A DNA stretch of 64,000 bases from the NCBI GenBank assembly GCA_016708725.1, contig JADJFE010000001.1:620001-684000 (forward strand), in the 5' to 3' direction. Every line of letters starts with the position of its first letter. Position 1 is the first letter of the stretch. Source of the DNA: Candidatus Aalborgicola bjergmarkensis. GTDB taxonomy: Bacteria > Pseudomonadota > Gammaproteobacteria > Burkholderiales > Burkholderiaceae_C. A program made the translations under genes and the position numbers. The notes under the pieces were generated by a model. It was not told where the DNA came from. It did not search any database and saw only the letters and a list, made by a program, of their open reading frames with translations. Positions 34,150-42,796 of the stretch are shown here, piece after piece.

Positions 34150-34169
34150 TTTATTTTCTCGGCAAACCG

Positions 34170-34619
34170 ATGTCCAAAATTCTCCGCCAAGCTGTCCTGT
34201 TCGGGTCTCCTGATGAGCTTGAGGCCACGTTTTACGAGGCTTTGTATGCTGCGGATATCGAGAAATTGATGGGATGCTGGTCCGATGATGAGGGTATCAT
34301 TTGCGTGCATCCAGGTGGGACTCGCCTGGTTGGCGCCAACACTATCCGGCTGGCATTTGAAGCCATTTTTGTCCAGGGTGGGGCGATTCGCATTTATCCC
34401 CAGGCCATTCGGCGCATTGACGCCATGACCAGTGCGGTGCATAGCGTACTGGAGCGCATCGAACTCATGACCAGCGAGGGGCCGGCGCAGGCCTTTGTCC
34501 TGGCAACCAACGTGTACCATAAAACCCCTCAGGGGTGGCGTATGGTGTTGCATCACGCCAGTCCTGGGGCCGAGGATGAGTTTCAGGAATTCAGCCGGAT
34601 GTCTCCAACCTTGCACTAA
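34170..34619 (+). CDS. SnoaL/NTF2-like protein
   Basis: 149 residues from the ATG at 34170 (MSKILRQAVLFGS). An earlier start at 34122 would read through the terminator hairpin and is rejected. The segment ATFYEALYAADIEKLMGCWSDDEGIICVHPGG followed by TRLVGANTIR is typical of the SnoaL-like cone fold used by many small binding or isomerase proteins. The function is unknown. It lies 6 bp before the next gene, suggesting one unit behind the atp operon. Confidence 0.78.
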   Translation: MSKILRQAVLFGSPDELEATFYEALYAADIEKLMGCWSDDEGIICVHPGGTRLVGANTIRLAFEAIFVQGGAIRIYPQAIRRIDAMTSAVHSVLERIELMTSEGPAQAFVLATNVYHKTPQGWRMVLHHASPGAEDEFQEFSRMSPTLH

Positions 34620-34625
34620 AAGTTC

Positions 34626-35183
34626 ATGGATGATATCGTCAAACAAGCCATGGGAAAGTGGCCCGATGTGCCTGCCTGCTACGGTTGGTTGGGGCTTGAT
34701 GCGCGTGGAAATTGGTACATGCGAACCGAGCAGGTGCAGCGACTGGGGGCATTTGCCAGTGGATATCCGGATGTAAAAGGCTCACTGTTACGGCATGAAA
34801 AGCTGATAGCCTTTATCCAACGCAATTACGCAAGCGATATGCAAGGACAATGGTTCTTTCAAAATGGTCCCCAGCGTGTTTTTGTCGAGTTGGAAATAAC
34901 CCCCTGGATCTGGCGTGTGCAAGAGGACTTCTCGCTATGCGCGCATACGGGAGCACGGACCCACAGCACCGCTTGTTTGACGGATGAACATGGTTGGCTT
35001 TACCTGGAAACACCGTTGGGTTTGGGCTTGGTACATACCCAGGATATGGTTTTGGCGGTACAGGCCATAGAGGCGGGTCTATGGATACCGCAGAGCGTGC
35101 TGCGCAGTGACTTGCCCACACGTTATGGTTATACCCTCAGCCCGGCGCGAACGCAGCAGGAATATATATCTACTGCAAAATAG
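34626..35183 (+). CDS. Conserved hypothetical (DUF2946-type in Burkholderiales)
   Basis: 185 residues, soluble. Notable segments are KWPDVPACYGWLGLDARGNW, GSLLRHEKLIAFIQRNYASD, QWFFQNGPQRVFVELE and TPWIWRV. Proteins of this pattern are common in Burkholderiales, and I recall them being labelled DUF2946 family, but the assignment is from memory. The function is unknown. Its stop lies within a fragment of the dispersed repeat, and it is co-directional with the SnoaL-like gene before it. Confidence 0.72.
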   Translation: MDDIVKQAMGKWPDVPACYGWLGLDARGNWYMRTEQVQRLGAFASGYPDVKGSLLRHEKLIAFIQRNYASDMQGQWFFQNGPQRVFVELEITPWIWRVQEDFSLCAHTGARTHSTACLTDEHGWLYLETPLGLGLVHTQDMVLAVQAIEAGLWIPQSVLRSDLPTRYGYTLSPARTQQEYISTAK

Positions 35184-35212
35184 ATAGCTGTACCCGCACT
35201 ACCTATGCGCTA
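35173..35212. repeat. Fragment of the dispersed repeat
   Basis: ATAGCTGTACCCGCACTAC at 35182 onward matches one arm of the 176-bp repeats. It lies in the gap before the TlpA-like gene and overlaps the preceding stop codon. Confidence 0.55.
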
Positions 35213-35234
35213 ACAAAACAACCCAGCAGTGTCA

Positions 35235-35807
35235 ATGTCATCCAAAAATTCTGAGGCCTTCGACGTTCTTCGTCGCAGGTGTTTGGCCCGAATGCTCGCT
35301 GGTATGAGCGTCATCAGCGGATTCGGGCTTGCTTCCTGTCGTCAAAGTCAGAGTAAATCAGGCAGACCAGGACGCGATGACCACTTTCCCGAATTTTCCT
35401 TAGCCGCGCTTGACCAGAGCAGGCACTCCAGCCAGGATTACATGGGTAGGCCGTTATTGTTTAACCTTTGGGCAACCTGGTGTGCCCCCTGTCGCAACGA
35501 AATGGCCGACCTTGAAACATTGCACAGGGCGCTTGCTCCAAGAGGTATGGTGCTAATTGCCATCAGCATTGACCAGGACATCCAGCTGGCACGCGAATTC
35601 ACCCGCAGGCAGGGGCTGACATTTACTGTTTTGTCTGATCCTGGGCAGCGCTGGGCTGGTTCTGCCCTGAAAGCTCCGGGCCTTCCGACCAGCTACCTGG
35701 TGGGGGCGGATTTTGTTATAAAGGATGTTATGGTTGGCCCACGCGCCTGGGCTGATTCGAACATCCAGGCCGCAGTGGCAGCGCAGCTGGCACTGCGAGA
35801 AGGATGA
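35235..35807 (+). CDS. TlpA/ResA-like thioredoxin-fold lipoprotein
   Basis: 190 residues from the ATG at 35235 (a GTG two codons earlier is possible). The N-terminus has an arginine pair, a hydrophobic stretch and lipobox GLASC, so it is probably anchored on the outside of the inner membrane. The redox motif is WCAPC in LFNLWATWCAPCRNEMADLE, with the cis-proline in APGLPTSYLV. It would reduce disulfides of periplasmic substrates, for example apocytochrome c. It is directly upstream of two diguanylate cyclases with CxxCH heme motifs, which need reduced cysteines for heme attachment, a sensible partnership though unproven. Confidence 0.88.
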   Translation: MSSKNSEAFDVLRRRCLARMLAGMSVISGFGLASCRQSQSKSGRPGRDDHFPEFSLAALDQSRHSSQDYMGRPLLFNLWATWCAPCRNEMADLETLHRALAPRGMVLIAISIDQDIQLAREFTRRQGLTFTVLSDPGQRWAGSALKAPGLPTSYLVGADFVIKDVMVGPRAWADSNIQAAVAAQLALREG

Positions 35808-35970
35808 CTATTTGCCTTTTTCCGTAATTCCAAGGGATTGCCGGGCCTCACCGTTGGCCTTGATAGGCGGCTCGTATGCATCGCATACCGATGCCCTTGA
35901 TATCCAAGAAAAAGATATGAGAGATATGCAGTGTGCATGAGTTCACACAGTTCTCCTTTTGCCGTTTTTT

Positions 35971-37677
35971 GTGAACAATAAACTTTCGTTTCAAAATCTT
36001 CGCATTCGCTACAAGCTCATGATGGTCGTGGGGATAGCGGTTTCCCTGTGCCTGATTGCCTCGGCCTTCATGTATACCCAGTGGCAGGAGCGCATCGTGA
36101 TGGCTCAAAACGAGCAATCCATGCGCAAGCTCACGGGGAGTGTCATTGAGGGCTTGCGCAGTGTGATGCTGGCGGGATCGGCGGATATGGCCCGTGCGTA
36201 TGCAGACCAGCTGAAAACACTTCCTGAAGTAACGGACTTTCGCATCCTGCGCGTCACGGGTGAGGAAGCGTTTCATGACAATACCACCATCCATGAAGTC
36301 AACCGCCGCCGTGGTGAGGAGACGTTTGCACCGCGTGATACCGAAGCGCGGATTGACGTACTGGCGAAAGACAGTGAATTGTTGCGCAATGCATTGGCAG
36401 CCTCGGAGCCGACATTTTTTTACCGTGACGAAGACGTTGGCAAAATGCTGACGTTCCTGGCCCCGATTCAAAACCAGGGGGGCTGCTACAAGTGCCATGG
36501 CAAGGCACAGGCCGTGCGGGGCGTGTTGATGCTGTCCACTTCGTTGGCGGGCGCCGAACTGGAACTGGTCAGAATCCGGCACAACGCCTTGCTGGTTCTC
36601 GGCCTGGCATTGATGGCCTCGGTTTTGCTGACCGGCTACACCATGGGGCGTTCGGTGGTTGGCCCCATAGAGATCATGGTAAGCGAAATGGCACGGGTTG
36701 CGGATGGCGACCTGGAACACCAGATTCCCGTGGCGACCCAGGACGAGTTCGGGCGCATGGCGGCGAGTTTTAACCGCATGACCGCAGAGGTCAACGCGAT
36801 CTGCAGCGGACTGCGGCAAGAGCAGGACAAGCTGAAAACCATCATTTTTGGCGCGGGCGAAGGCATTGTGGCCACCGACAGCGAAGGTGCCATCGTGTTG
36901 GTGAACCCGGCAGCGGAAAGGCTGCTGGGCAAGACGGCCATGGAAATCGTCCGGGGTGGTTTTTCCAACCTCACGGGCGATCCGGTCACCTTGCTCCAAT
37001 GGCTGGAAGAAGAAGACAAGTCCATCAGTAATACCTGTGAAATGGGTGGGCGCTGGCTGCAGGTCTATATCGAAACGATTTATACGGTTGATGGCCACGT
37101 GGTGGGGTCGGCATGCCTGTTGCGCGATATAACCGAAGCCAAACGTCTGGAAGACGAACTGCGCCGCTTGTCCACTTCCGATGCCTTGACGGGTATTTTC
37201 AATCGGCGCTACCTGGATGCGACACTGCTGAAGGAATTCGAGCGGGTCAAACGCACGGATGGCCCTCTTTCGGTCATTCTTTTTGACGTGGACCATTTCA
37301 AGAAATTCAATGATACCTACGGCCACGACCAGGGCGATAGGGTCTTGCAGGCGGTAGCGGCGACTTTCCGCGATGCCTTGCGCAAATACGACTCGGCCTG
37401 CCGGTATGGAGGCGAGGAGTTTGTCGGCATTCTCCCGGATACCCGCGCAACGGACGCTTACCAGGTGGCGGAACGTTTGCGCAAGGCCGTTTCTGCCACG
37501 ACCGTTAATGGTTTGCAGGTCAACATCAGCCTGGGCGTGGCAACATTTCCCGATCTTGCGGTCCATAGTGCAGCCGAGCTTCTGGAGGCGGCGGATACCG
37601 CCTTGTACCGATCCAAGGCAAACGGGCGCAACTGCACCACCTTGGCCACACACCATGCGGAGCCGTCGCCATCATGA
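35971..37677 (+). CDS. Diguanylate cyclase with periplasmic c-type heme sensor, HAMP and PAS
   Basis: About 568 residues from a GTG at 35971; a TTG at 35959 is the alternative and neither has a good ribosome site. A membrane helix (about 17-38) is followed by a periplasmic sensor domain of the DUF3365/Tll0287 type containing the heme-attachment motif C172-YK-C175-H176. Then come a second helix (about 205-228), HAMP (GPIEIMVSEMARVADGDLEH), a short PAS (about 280-390) and GGDEF with active site RYGGEEF (480-484) and RKYD as inhibitory RxxD. It should couple heme redox state or a gas ligand to c-di-GMP synthesis. Its stop overlaps the start of the next, paralogous gene (ATGA). Confidence 0.88.
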   Translation: MNNKLSFQNLRIRYKLMMVVGIAVSLCLIASAFMYTQWQERIVMAQNEQSMRKLTGSVIEGLRSVMLAGSADMARAYADQLKTLPEVTDFRILRVTGEEAFHDNTTIHEVNRRRGEETFAPRDTEARIDVLAKDSELLRNALAASEPTFFYRDEDVGKMLTFLAPIQNQGGCYKCHGKAQAVRGVLMLSTSLAGAELELVRIRHNALLVLGLALMASVLLTGYTMGRSVVGPIEIMVSEMARVADGDLEHQIPVATQDEFGRMAASFNRMTAEVNAICSGLRQEQDKLKTIIFGAGEGIVATDSEGAIVLVNPAAERLLGKTAMEIVRGGFSNLTGDPVTLLQWLEEEDKSISNTCEMGGRWLQVYIETIYTVDGHVVGSACLLRDITEAKRLEDELRRLSTSDALTGIFNRRYLDATLLKEFERVKRTDGPLSVILFDVDHFKKFNDTYGHDQGDRVLQAVAATFRDALRKYDSACRYGGEEFVGILPDTRATDAYQVAERLRKAVSATTVNGLQVNISLGVATFPDLAVHSAAELLEAADTALYRSKANGRNCTTLATHHAEPSPS

Positions 37678-39341
37678 TGATCCGGGGGAAACTGCGCTAC
37701 CACGTGACCTTGGCAATCGGCGTGACGCTCACGGTGGTGTTTGCCTGTGTGGCTTATTTTTATGTCCAATCGCAAGAGCAGTCGATCCTGGGCGAGTACA
37801 AACGCTCGCTGCACAAGGTCACGGATTCCCTCTCCAAGGGGCTGTCTTCGATCATGGTGGAAAACCACGCGGAAATCATGCCAGCCTATGCGGCGCGCCT
37901 GAAGTCGCTGCGAGGGTTTAGCGAGTTTGTGATTCTGCGCACCGACGGCAGCGAGGCATTCCGGGACAACCTCAGCATCAACAGTGTCAACGCCTTGCTG
38001 GGCTCCCAGGCATTTGCGACGCACAGCAAGCCCGAGCGCGTACCAAACATGAACCCCACGACCCCGGCGTTTGCCCGCGTGCTGGCCAATGCCGGGGATG
38101 CGTCGTACGAAGTGGTGGATGGCAGTGGCCGCCGCCAACTGGTATTCCTGGACGCCATTCCGGGTGGTCCGCCCTGCATTCGTTGCCACGGGGCCGACCA
38201 ACTGGTGCGGGGGGTCATCAAAATCGTCACGCCCATGAACACCATCGAGACAGAAATCCTGAATATGCGGATTCAAACGATACTGGTGATTGGCGCTGCG
38301 CTTATTTTGAGTACGCTGTGTGTGGGCTACTTGCTAGGCAAATCGGTGGTTCATCCCATCGAGGCGATTACCGGCGCCATGGCACGCATCTCTGCGGGTG
38401 AATTTGACTCCAAGGTGCCCTTGCAGGGCGGTGGAGAAATCAAACGCATGGCCGAGACCTTCAACCTGATGACGGCCAGCCTGAAACGCGGGTATGACCT
38501 GCTGCTGATCGAGCGTGGCAAGCTGACCACCATCATCGAGGCCGCACGCGAGGCCATCATCGTCACCAATGCCAACGATGAAATCGTGCTGATCAACAAG
38601 GCAGCATCTGAAATTCTCGAAAAAACCGATGCCCAGGTGCGCCAGGAGGGATTTTTGTGCCTGCTGGACGATGCCGCTCTGATGAACCAGCTGCTGCACG
38701 GCGTACATACCCAGACCGTGGCCTACCGTGGGCGTACACTGCAAGTGTCTGCCGCTTCGATTGATGCCAAGAACGGGCGCTTGATGGGTTCGGCAGCGCT
38801 CATCCGGGATGTCACCGAAGAGCATCGCATGCTGGATGAGCTCAAACGTATCTCCATAACGGATGCCCTGACGGGTTTATTTAACCGCCGCTACATTGAT
38901 ACCACCCTGGCGACGGAATTTGACCGCGCCAGACGGACCAACAAACCCTTGTCGGTGCTGCTGCTGGACGTTGACTTTTTCAAGAAATTCAATGATACAC
39001 ATGGCCACGACCAGGGGGACCGCGTGTTGCAGGCCGTGGGCGCATGCATGAAGTCCTCGATACGCCATTACGATTCTGCCTGTCGTTATGGCGGGGAAGA
39101 ATTTGTGATGATTCTCCCGGAGACGGGTGTGCAAGGAGCCTGTACCATCGGCAATAGTTTGCGCGTGGCGGTGGAGGAAATGGCAGTGGACGGTTTGAAG
39201 GTGACAATCAGTCTGGGTGCTGCCACTTACCCTGGGTTGGATGTAAGCAAAGCCGAGCAGTTGCTGGAAGCGGCAGATGCAGCCTTGTACAAGTCCAAGG
39301 AAGCCGGGCGCAACAGACTGACCAGCGCCAATGCCATGTAA
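37674..39341 (+). CDS. Second heme-sensing diguanylate cyclase (tandem paralog)
   Basis: 555 residues starting in the 4-bp overlap ATGA with the previous gene. The architecture is the same: a membrane helix (about 9-31), a periplasmic sensor with C168-IR-C171-H172 in PCIRCHGAD, a second helix (about 200-222), HAMP (HPIEAITGAMARISAGEFDS), PAS, and GGDEF with GGEEF at 473-477 and RHYD as RxxD. The catalytic domains of the pair are highly alike, while sensor domains differ more. The overlap implies coordinated synthesis, so hetero-dimer formation is possible. Catalysis appears intact in both. Confidence 0.9.
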   Translation: MMIRGKLRYHVTLAIGVTLTVVFACVAYFYVQSQEQSILGEYKRSLHKVTDSLSKGLSSIMVENHAEIMPAYAARLKSLRGFSEFVILRTDGSEAFRDNLSINSVNALLGSQAFATHSKPERVPNMNPTTPAFARVLANAGDASYEVVDGSGRRQLVFLDAIPGGPPCIRCHGADQLVRGVIKIVTPMNTIETEILNMRIQTILVIGAALILSTLCVGYLLGKSVVHPIEAITGAMARISAGEFDSKVPLQGGGEIKRMAETFNLMTASLKRGYDLLLIERGKLTTIIEAAREAIIVTNANDEIVLINKAASEILEKTDAQVRQEGFLCLLDDAALMNQLLHGVHTQTVAYRGRTLQVSAASIDAKNGRLMGSAALIRDVTEEHRMLDELKRISITDALTGLFNRRYIDTTLATEFDRARRTNKPLSVLLLDVDFFKKFNDTHGHDQGDRVLQAVGACMKSSIRHYDSACRYGGEEFVMILPETGVQGACTIGNSLRVAVEEMAVDGLKVTISLGAATYPGLDVSKAEQLLEAADAALYKSKEAGRNRLTSANAM

Positions 39342-39396
39342 AGGCTGTAATGTTTTAAGGCTGCAAGACTTATAGAATGTGCGGGTGCAGCTATGA
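39342..39396. repeat. Fragment of the dispersed repeat before lpdA
   Basis: Contains GGCTGCAAGACTTATAGAAT and GTGCGGGTGCAGCTAT, the same arm as at 7344 and 40842. It forms most of the leader before lpdA. Confidence 0.6.
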
Positions 39397-39410
39397 ATAT
39401 GGGAGTATCT

Positions 39411-40838
39411 ATGAGTAAGCAATTTGATGTGATCGTCATCGGGGGTGGCCCTGGTGGCTATGTTGCCGCCATTCGTGCGGCACAACTGGGTTTTAGCGTC
39501 GCCTGTATCGACGCCTGGAAGAACGACCAGGGAGGACCGGCGCTGGGGGGAACCTGTACCAATGTGGGTTGCATCCCGTCCAAGGCCTTGCTCCAGTCGT
39601 CCGAGCATTTTGATCAGGCCAAAAACCATTTTGCCGAGCACGGGATTGCTGTGGAGGGCCTGTCCATCAATGTGGCGCAGATGCTGGCGCGCAAAAACAT
39701 GGTCGTCAAACAAAACAACGATGGCATTCAGTACCTGTTCAAAAAGAACAAAGTTACCTTCTTCCATGGCCGGGGTTCGTTTGTCAAGGCGCTGGAAGGC
39801 GGGTACCTGATCAACGTAGCCGGTCCGATGGCCGATGCACTGGTGGGCCGGCACATCATTGTGGCAACCGGATCAAGCCCGCGTGCCCTGCCAGGGGCAG
39901 CCTTTGACGAAGAACGCATCCTGTCCAATGAGGGTGCCTTGCGTCTGAACACGGTTCCCGAGAAGTTGGCCCTGATTGGTTCGGGCGTCATTGGCCTGGA
40001 AATGGGTTCGGTCTGGCGCCGACTGGGCGCGCAAGTCACGATTCTGGAGGGTTTGCCGACCTTTTTGGGCATGCTCGACGAGCAAGTGGCCAAAGAAGCC
40101 TACAAGGCATTCACCAAACAAGGCCTGCGTATCGAGCTGGGCGTGGCGGTAGGCGAGGTAGCGACCAGCGAAAACGGGGTGTCGGTGCTCTACACCAATG
40201 CAAAAGGCGAAGCACAGGTGCTGGAAGCAGACAGGCTCATCGTCTCGATAGGTCGCACGCCCAATACCACCGGCCTGAACGCCGCAGCCGTGGGCTTGCA
40301 ACTCGATGAACGTGGCGCGGTGGTCGTCGATGGCGATTGCAAAACGAATCTTCCCGGTGTCTGGGCCGTAGGCGATGTGGTACGCGGCCCCATGCTGGCA
40401 CACAAGGCGGAAGAGGAGGGCGTGGCGGTGGCCGAGCGCATCGCTGGCCAGCATGGTCATGTGAACTTCAACACCATCCCCGGAGTGATCTACACCAGCC
40501 CCGAAATTGCCTGGGTTGGTCAAAATGAGCAGCAGCTCAAGGCTTTGGGGCGCGCGTACAAGGCGGGGGTGTTCCCGTTCATGGCCAATGGCCGGGCACG
40601 TGCGCTGGGCGATACCACGGGGTTTGTCAAATTTCTGGCCGATGCCACCAGCGACGAGATTCTGGGCGTACACATCATCGGCCCACAAGCCAGCGAGCTG
40701 ATCGCCGAAGCCGTGGTGGCCATGGAGTTCAAGGCCAGCGCCGAAGACATTGCCCGCATCTGCCACGCCCATCCTTCCCTGAGCGAAGCCACGAAAGAAG
40801 CCGCACTGGCGGTGGACAAGCGTACGCTGAACTTCTGA
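39411..40838 (+). CDS. lpdA: Dihydrolipoyl dehydrogenase
   Basis: 475 residues from the ATG at 39411, chosen over the ATG at 39393 because GGGAG lies 6 bp before it. Features are the FAD motif GGGPGGYVAAIRAAQLG, the redox disulfide in GGTCTNVGCIPSK, the NAD motif LIGSGVIGLEMGSVW, the second FAD motif VWAVGDVV, and the catalytic His-Glu HAHPSLSE at the dimer interface. It is the E3 component of 2-oxoacid dehydrogenase complexes. In this order it usually follows odhA-odhB; here the neighbours are the diguanylate cyclases and a permease, and those genes are not in the window. Confidence 0.95.
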   Translation: MSKQFDVIVIGGGPGGYVAAIRAAQLGFSVACIDAWKNDQGGPALGGTCTNVGCIPSKALLQSSEHFDQAKNHFAEHGIAVEGLSINVAQMLARKNMVVKQNNDGIQYLFKKNKVTFFHGRGSFVKALEGGYLINVAGPMADALVGRHIIVATGSSPRALPGAAFDEERILSNEGALRLNTVPEKLALIGSGVIGLEMGSVWRRLGAQVTILEGLPTFLGMLDEQVAKEAYKAFTKQGLRIELGVAVGEVATSENGVSVLYTNAKGEAQVLEADRLIVSIGRTPNTTGLNAAAVGLQLDERGAVVVDGDCKTNLPGVWAVGDVVRGPMLAHKAEEEGVAVAERIAGQHGHVNFNTIPGVIYTSPEIAWVGQNEQQLKALGRAYKAGVFPFMANGRARALGDTTGFVKFLADATSDEILGVHIIGPQASELIAEAVVAMEFKASAEDIARICHAHPSLSEATKEAALAVDKRTLNF

Positions 40839-40841
40839 GGG

Positions 40842-40896
40842 TTTATAGCCCTTAAATGGCCACAAGCCCCGTAGAACGTGCGAGTACAGCTATTCA
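40842..40896. repeat. Fragment of the dispersed repeat overlapping eamA start
   Basis: Contains AGCCCCGTAGAACGTGCGAG and TACAGCTATTCATT, the same arm as at 7344 and 39342. It overlaps the first codons of the EamA gene. Confidence 0.55.
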
Positions 40897-41806
40897 TTCA
40901 GTAGCTGGCGGTGTTGTGCTTGCCATGCTGGGCGCGGTGGCATTCAGCGGCAAGGCCATCATCGTCAAGCTGGCCTACCGCTATGGCGTGGACGCCATCA
41001 CGCTCATCATGCTGCGCATGCTGTTCGCGTTCCCCTTTTTCCTGGCCATAGGCTGGTGGACCAGCCGCCGCACTCCCACCCCCGATGACCACCAGGCAAC
41101 GTCCCTGACGCGCCGGGATATGCTGGGCATTTTCTGGCTGGGTTTCAGCGGCTATTACCTGGCCAGTTTCCTGGATTTTCTCGGGCTACAGTTCATCACC
41201 GCAGCACTGGAGCGCCTGATTCTCTACCTCAGCCCGACGATGGTGCTGCTGCTGGGCTTTGTCATTTTCCGGCGCCGCATCGGTTGGCACCAGGCGCTGG
41301 GCATGGCCATCAGCTACTGCGGCGTGCTGCTGGCGTTTGCACATGAACTGACCGGCGCACACAACAAGGACGTGGTGTGGGGCACGGTACTGGTTTTCCT
41401 GAGCGCGACCAGCTACGCGATTTACCTGTTTTACAGTGGTGAACTGGTGCAACGCCTGGGCGCGATGCGACTGGTCGGGCTGGCCACATCGGTTGCCAGC
41501 GTGTTGTGTATTGCACAATTTGCCCTGCTGCGTCCGATGGGCTCGGTGCTGGCGCTGGCACCCGAGGTGCTGTGGTTATCCCTGCTCAATGCCACACTGT
41601 GCACCGTGTTGCCCGTCATGCTGGTGATGGTTGCGGTGGAACGCATCGGCTCCAGCCTGGCCGCCCAGGCCGGCATGATCGGCCCCATGTCCACCATGTT
41701 GCTGGGCGGGCTGTTGCTCGACGAACCCTTGACGGCCTGGCTGCTGGCAGGCACCGTATTGGTGATCGCCGGGGTTTTTGTCTGCAGCCGGGCGCGGTTG
41801 GAGTGA
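40856..41806 (+). CDS. DMT-superfamily (EamA) permease
   Basis: 316 residues, ten hydrophobic segments in two EamA halves (about 18-160 and 175-312), with the gene-internal repeat of the superfamily. The second half ends LLGGLLLDEPLTAWLLAGTVLVIAGV, a typical EamA tail. It is probably an inner-membrane exporter of a small metabolite; the substrate is unknown. The first ~20 residues are encoded within the dispersed repeat, so the true start may be the ATG at 40925 (MLGAVAFSGK). Confidence 0.88.
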   Translation: MATSPVERASTAIHSVAGGVVLAMLGAVAFSGKAIIVKLAYRYGVDAITLIMLRMLFAFPFFLAIGWWTSRRTPTPDDHQATSLTRRDMLGIFWLGFSGYYLASFLDFLGLQFITAALERLILYLSPTMVLLLGFVIFRRRIGWHQALGMAISYCGVLLAFAHELTGAHNKDVVWGTVLVFLSATSYAIYLFYSGELVQRLGAMRLVGLATSVASVLCIAQFALLRPMGSVLALAPEVLWLSLLNATLCTVLPVMLVMVAVERIGSSLAAQAGMIGPMSTMLLGGLLLDEPLTAWLLAGTVLVIAGVFVCSRARLE

Positions 41807-41815
41807 AGGAGTGAT

Positions 41816-41844
41816 GGCCTTATAGCCTTATAGCCTTATAGCCT
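41816..41844. repeat. Three 8-bp tandem units (GCCTTATA)
   Basis: GCCTTATA at 41817-41840, three perfect copies, then GCCTG. It fills the gap between the permease and the toxin-antitoxin-like pair. Confidence 0.85.
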
Positions 41845-41856
41845 GATTTATTTGCC

Positions 41857-42084
41857 ATGTTGCATCGCCACCTCAACCACCAACGCTTCACCCTTGCCGC
41901 CATCGACGACGTGATCGCGCGTGGCCGGTGGCAGGACTGGGCCGATCTACGCCGGGCCGTTCTGGCTGACCGCGCCCTGCTGGACAAGGTGGAGCAAGTT
42001 TGCCGCCCTTACGTCTGCGACCCTTATGCCCAGCGCCACCACTTCTGGATGCACTATGTCAAAGAACACCGCACCGCTGCCTGA
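41857..42084 (+). CDS. Putative antitoxin/partner of AbiEii-like protein
   Basis: 75 residues: MLHRHLNHQRFTLAAIDDVI, then RGRWQDWADLRRAVLAD and a C-terminal part ending HFWMHYVKEHRTAA. It is a helical small protein with no recognised DNA-binding motif. It overlaps the next gene by 29 bp in another frame, the layout of a two-gene toxin-antitoxin operon in which the nucleotidyltransferase is second. I recall the same small gene preceding AbiEii-type genes in other Burkholderiales, without a tested function. Confidence 0.65.
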   Translation: MLHRHLNHQRFTLAAIDDVIARGRWQDWADLRRAVLADRALLDKVEQVCRPYVCDPYAQRHHFWMHYVKEHRTAA

Positions 42085-42766
42085 CTGGGAACTCGTCTTG
42101 TCCTCTGCCGCGCGGCTCCAGCGCATCCTGCCGGACGCCGTTCTGGTTGGCGGAACCGCCTCGGCGATCCATGCCGGACATCGCTTCTCGCGTGACGCCG
42201 ACCATGTGCTGACCGACCTGCGCCATCGTTTTGATGCAGTGCTGGCGCAGCTGGAGTCGGTCGCTGGCTGGAAAACGGCACGTGTGCAGCGTCCCGTGCA
42301 AATCCTTGGCAGTCTTGATGGCATCGAAACCGGGGTGCGCCAGCTTATCCGCGACGCACCGCTGGAAACGGCAGTGGTGGATTACCACGGAGCCAGAATC
42401 ACCGTTCCAACCGAAGGCGAGATTCTGCGCATCAAGGGCGTGCTGATCCTCAAGCGTAATGCCACGCGGGACTACCTTGATTTCGTGGCCTTGGCCGACC
42501 ACATGGGCGATGCACGTGTGGCCCTCGCCCTGCAATCGTTTGACCGGCTCTACCAGCAAGACAGCGGGGAGTCGCCGTTACAGCAGTTGCAGGTGCAACT
42601 CGCCAACGCGCTGCCCTATGACCTGGAAGAAACCGAACTTGGCGAATACAAGAACCTCCATCCCCGCTGGCATGACTGGCAGGTGGTTAAATTGGCTTGC
42701 GCGCACCTTTCGACCGCCATTTTTGACCGGGTGTGTCAGATGGACTTTGGCGCTCACGGAAATTGA
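42056..42766 (+). CDS. Nucleotidyltransferase, AbiEii/AbiGii toxin family, 3' end cut by IS
   Basis: 236 residues from the ATG at 42056. The nucleotidyltransferase signature is VGGTASAIHAGHRFSRDADH, a GG/T-A motif followed by D-x-D. LETAVVDYHGARITVPTEGE and IKGVLILKRNATRDYLDFVAL follow as in AbiEii proteins, which add nucleotides to tRNA or other RNA and act as toxins. The TGA at 42764-42766 consists of the first three bases of the IS21-like terminal repeat, so the native C-terminus has been removed by insertion; how much is lost is unknown. The core catalytic region is intact. Confidence 0.78.
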   Translation: MSKNTAPLPDWELVLSSAARLQRILPDAVLVGGTASAIHAGHRFSRDADHVLTDLRHRFDAVLAQLESVAGWKTARVQRPVQILGSLDGIETGVRQLIRDAPLETAVVDYHGARITVPTEGEILRIKGVLILKRNATRDYLDFVALADHMGDARVALALQSFDRLYQQDSGESPLQQLQVQLANALPYDLEETELGEYKNLHPRWHDWQVVKLACAHLSTAIFDRVCQMDFGAHGN

Positions 42767-42796
42767 CCCACCCCTGCTCATTGGAATTGACCCACA
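42764..42796. repeat. Left terminal repeat of the IS21-like element
   Basis: Outer unit TGACCCACCCCTGCTCA and inner unit TGACCCACAG starting at 42788. Pairs with 47305-47338. Confidence 0.85.

Noticed and set aside
34122..34169. Earlier start of the SnoaL-like gene
   Set aside because: This stretch is the atp terminator hairpin.
35848..37656. A 602-codon open frame on the minus strand
   Set aside because: Lies entirely opposite the TlpA/heme diguanylate cyclase genes whose domains are clear; its translation has no domain.
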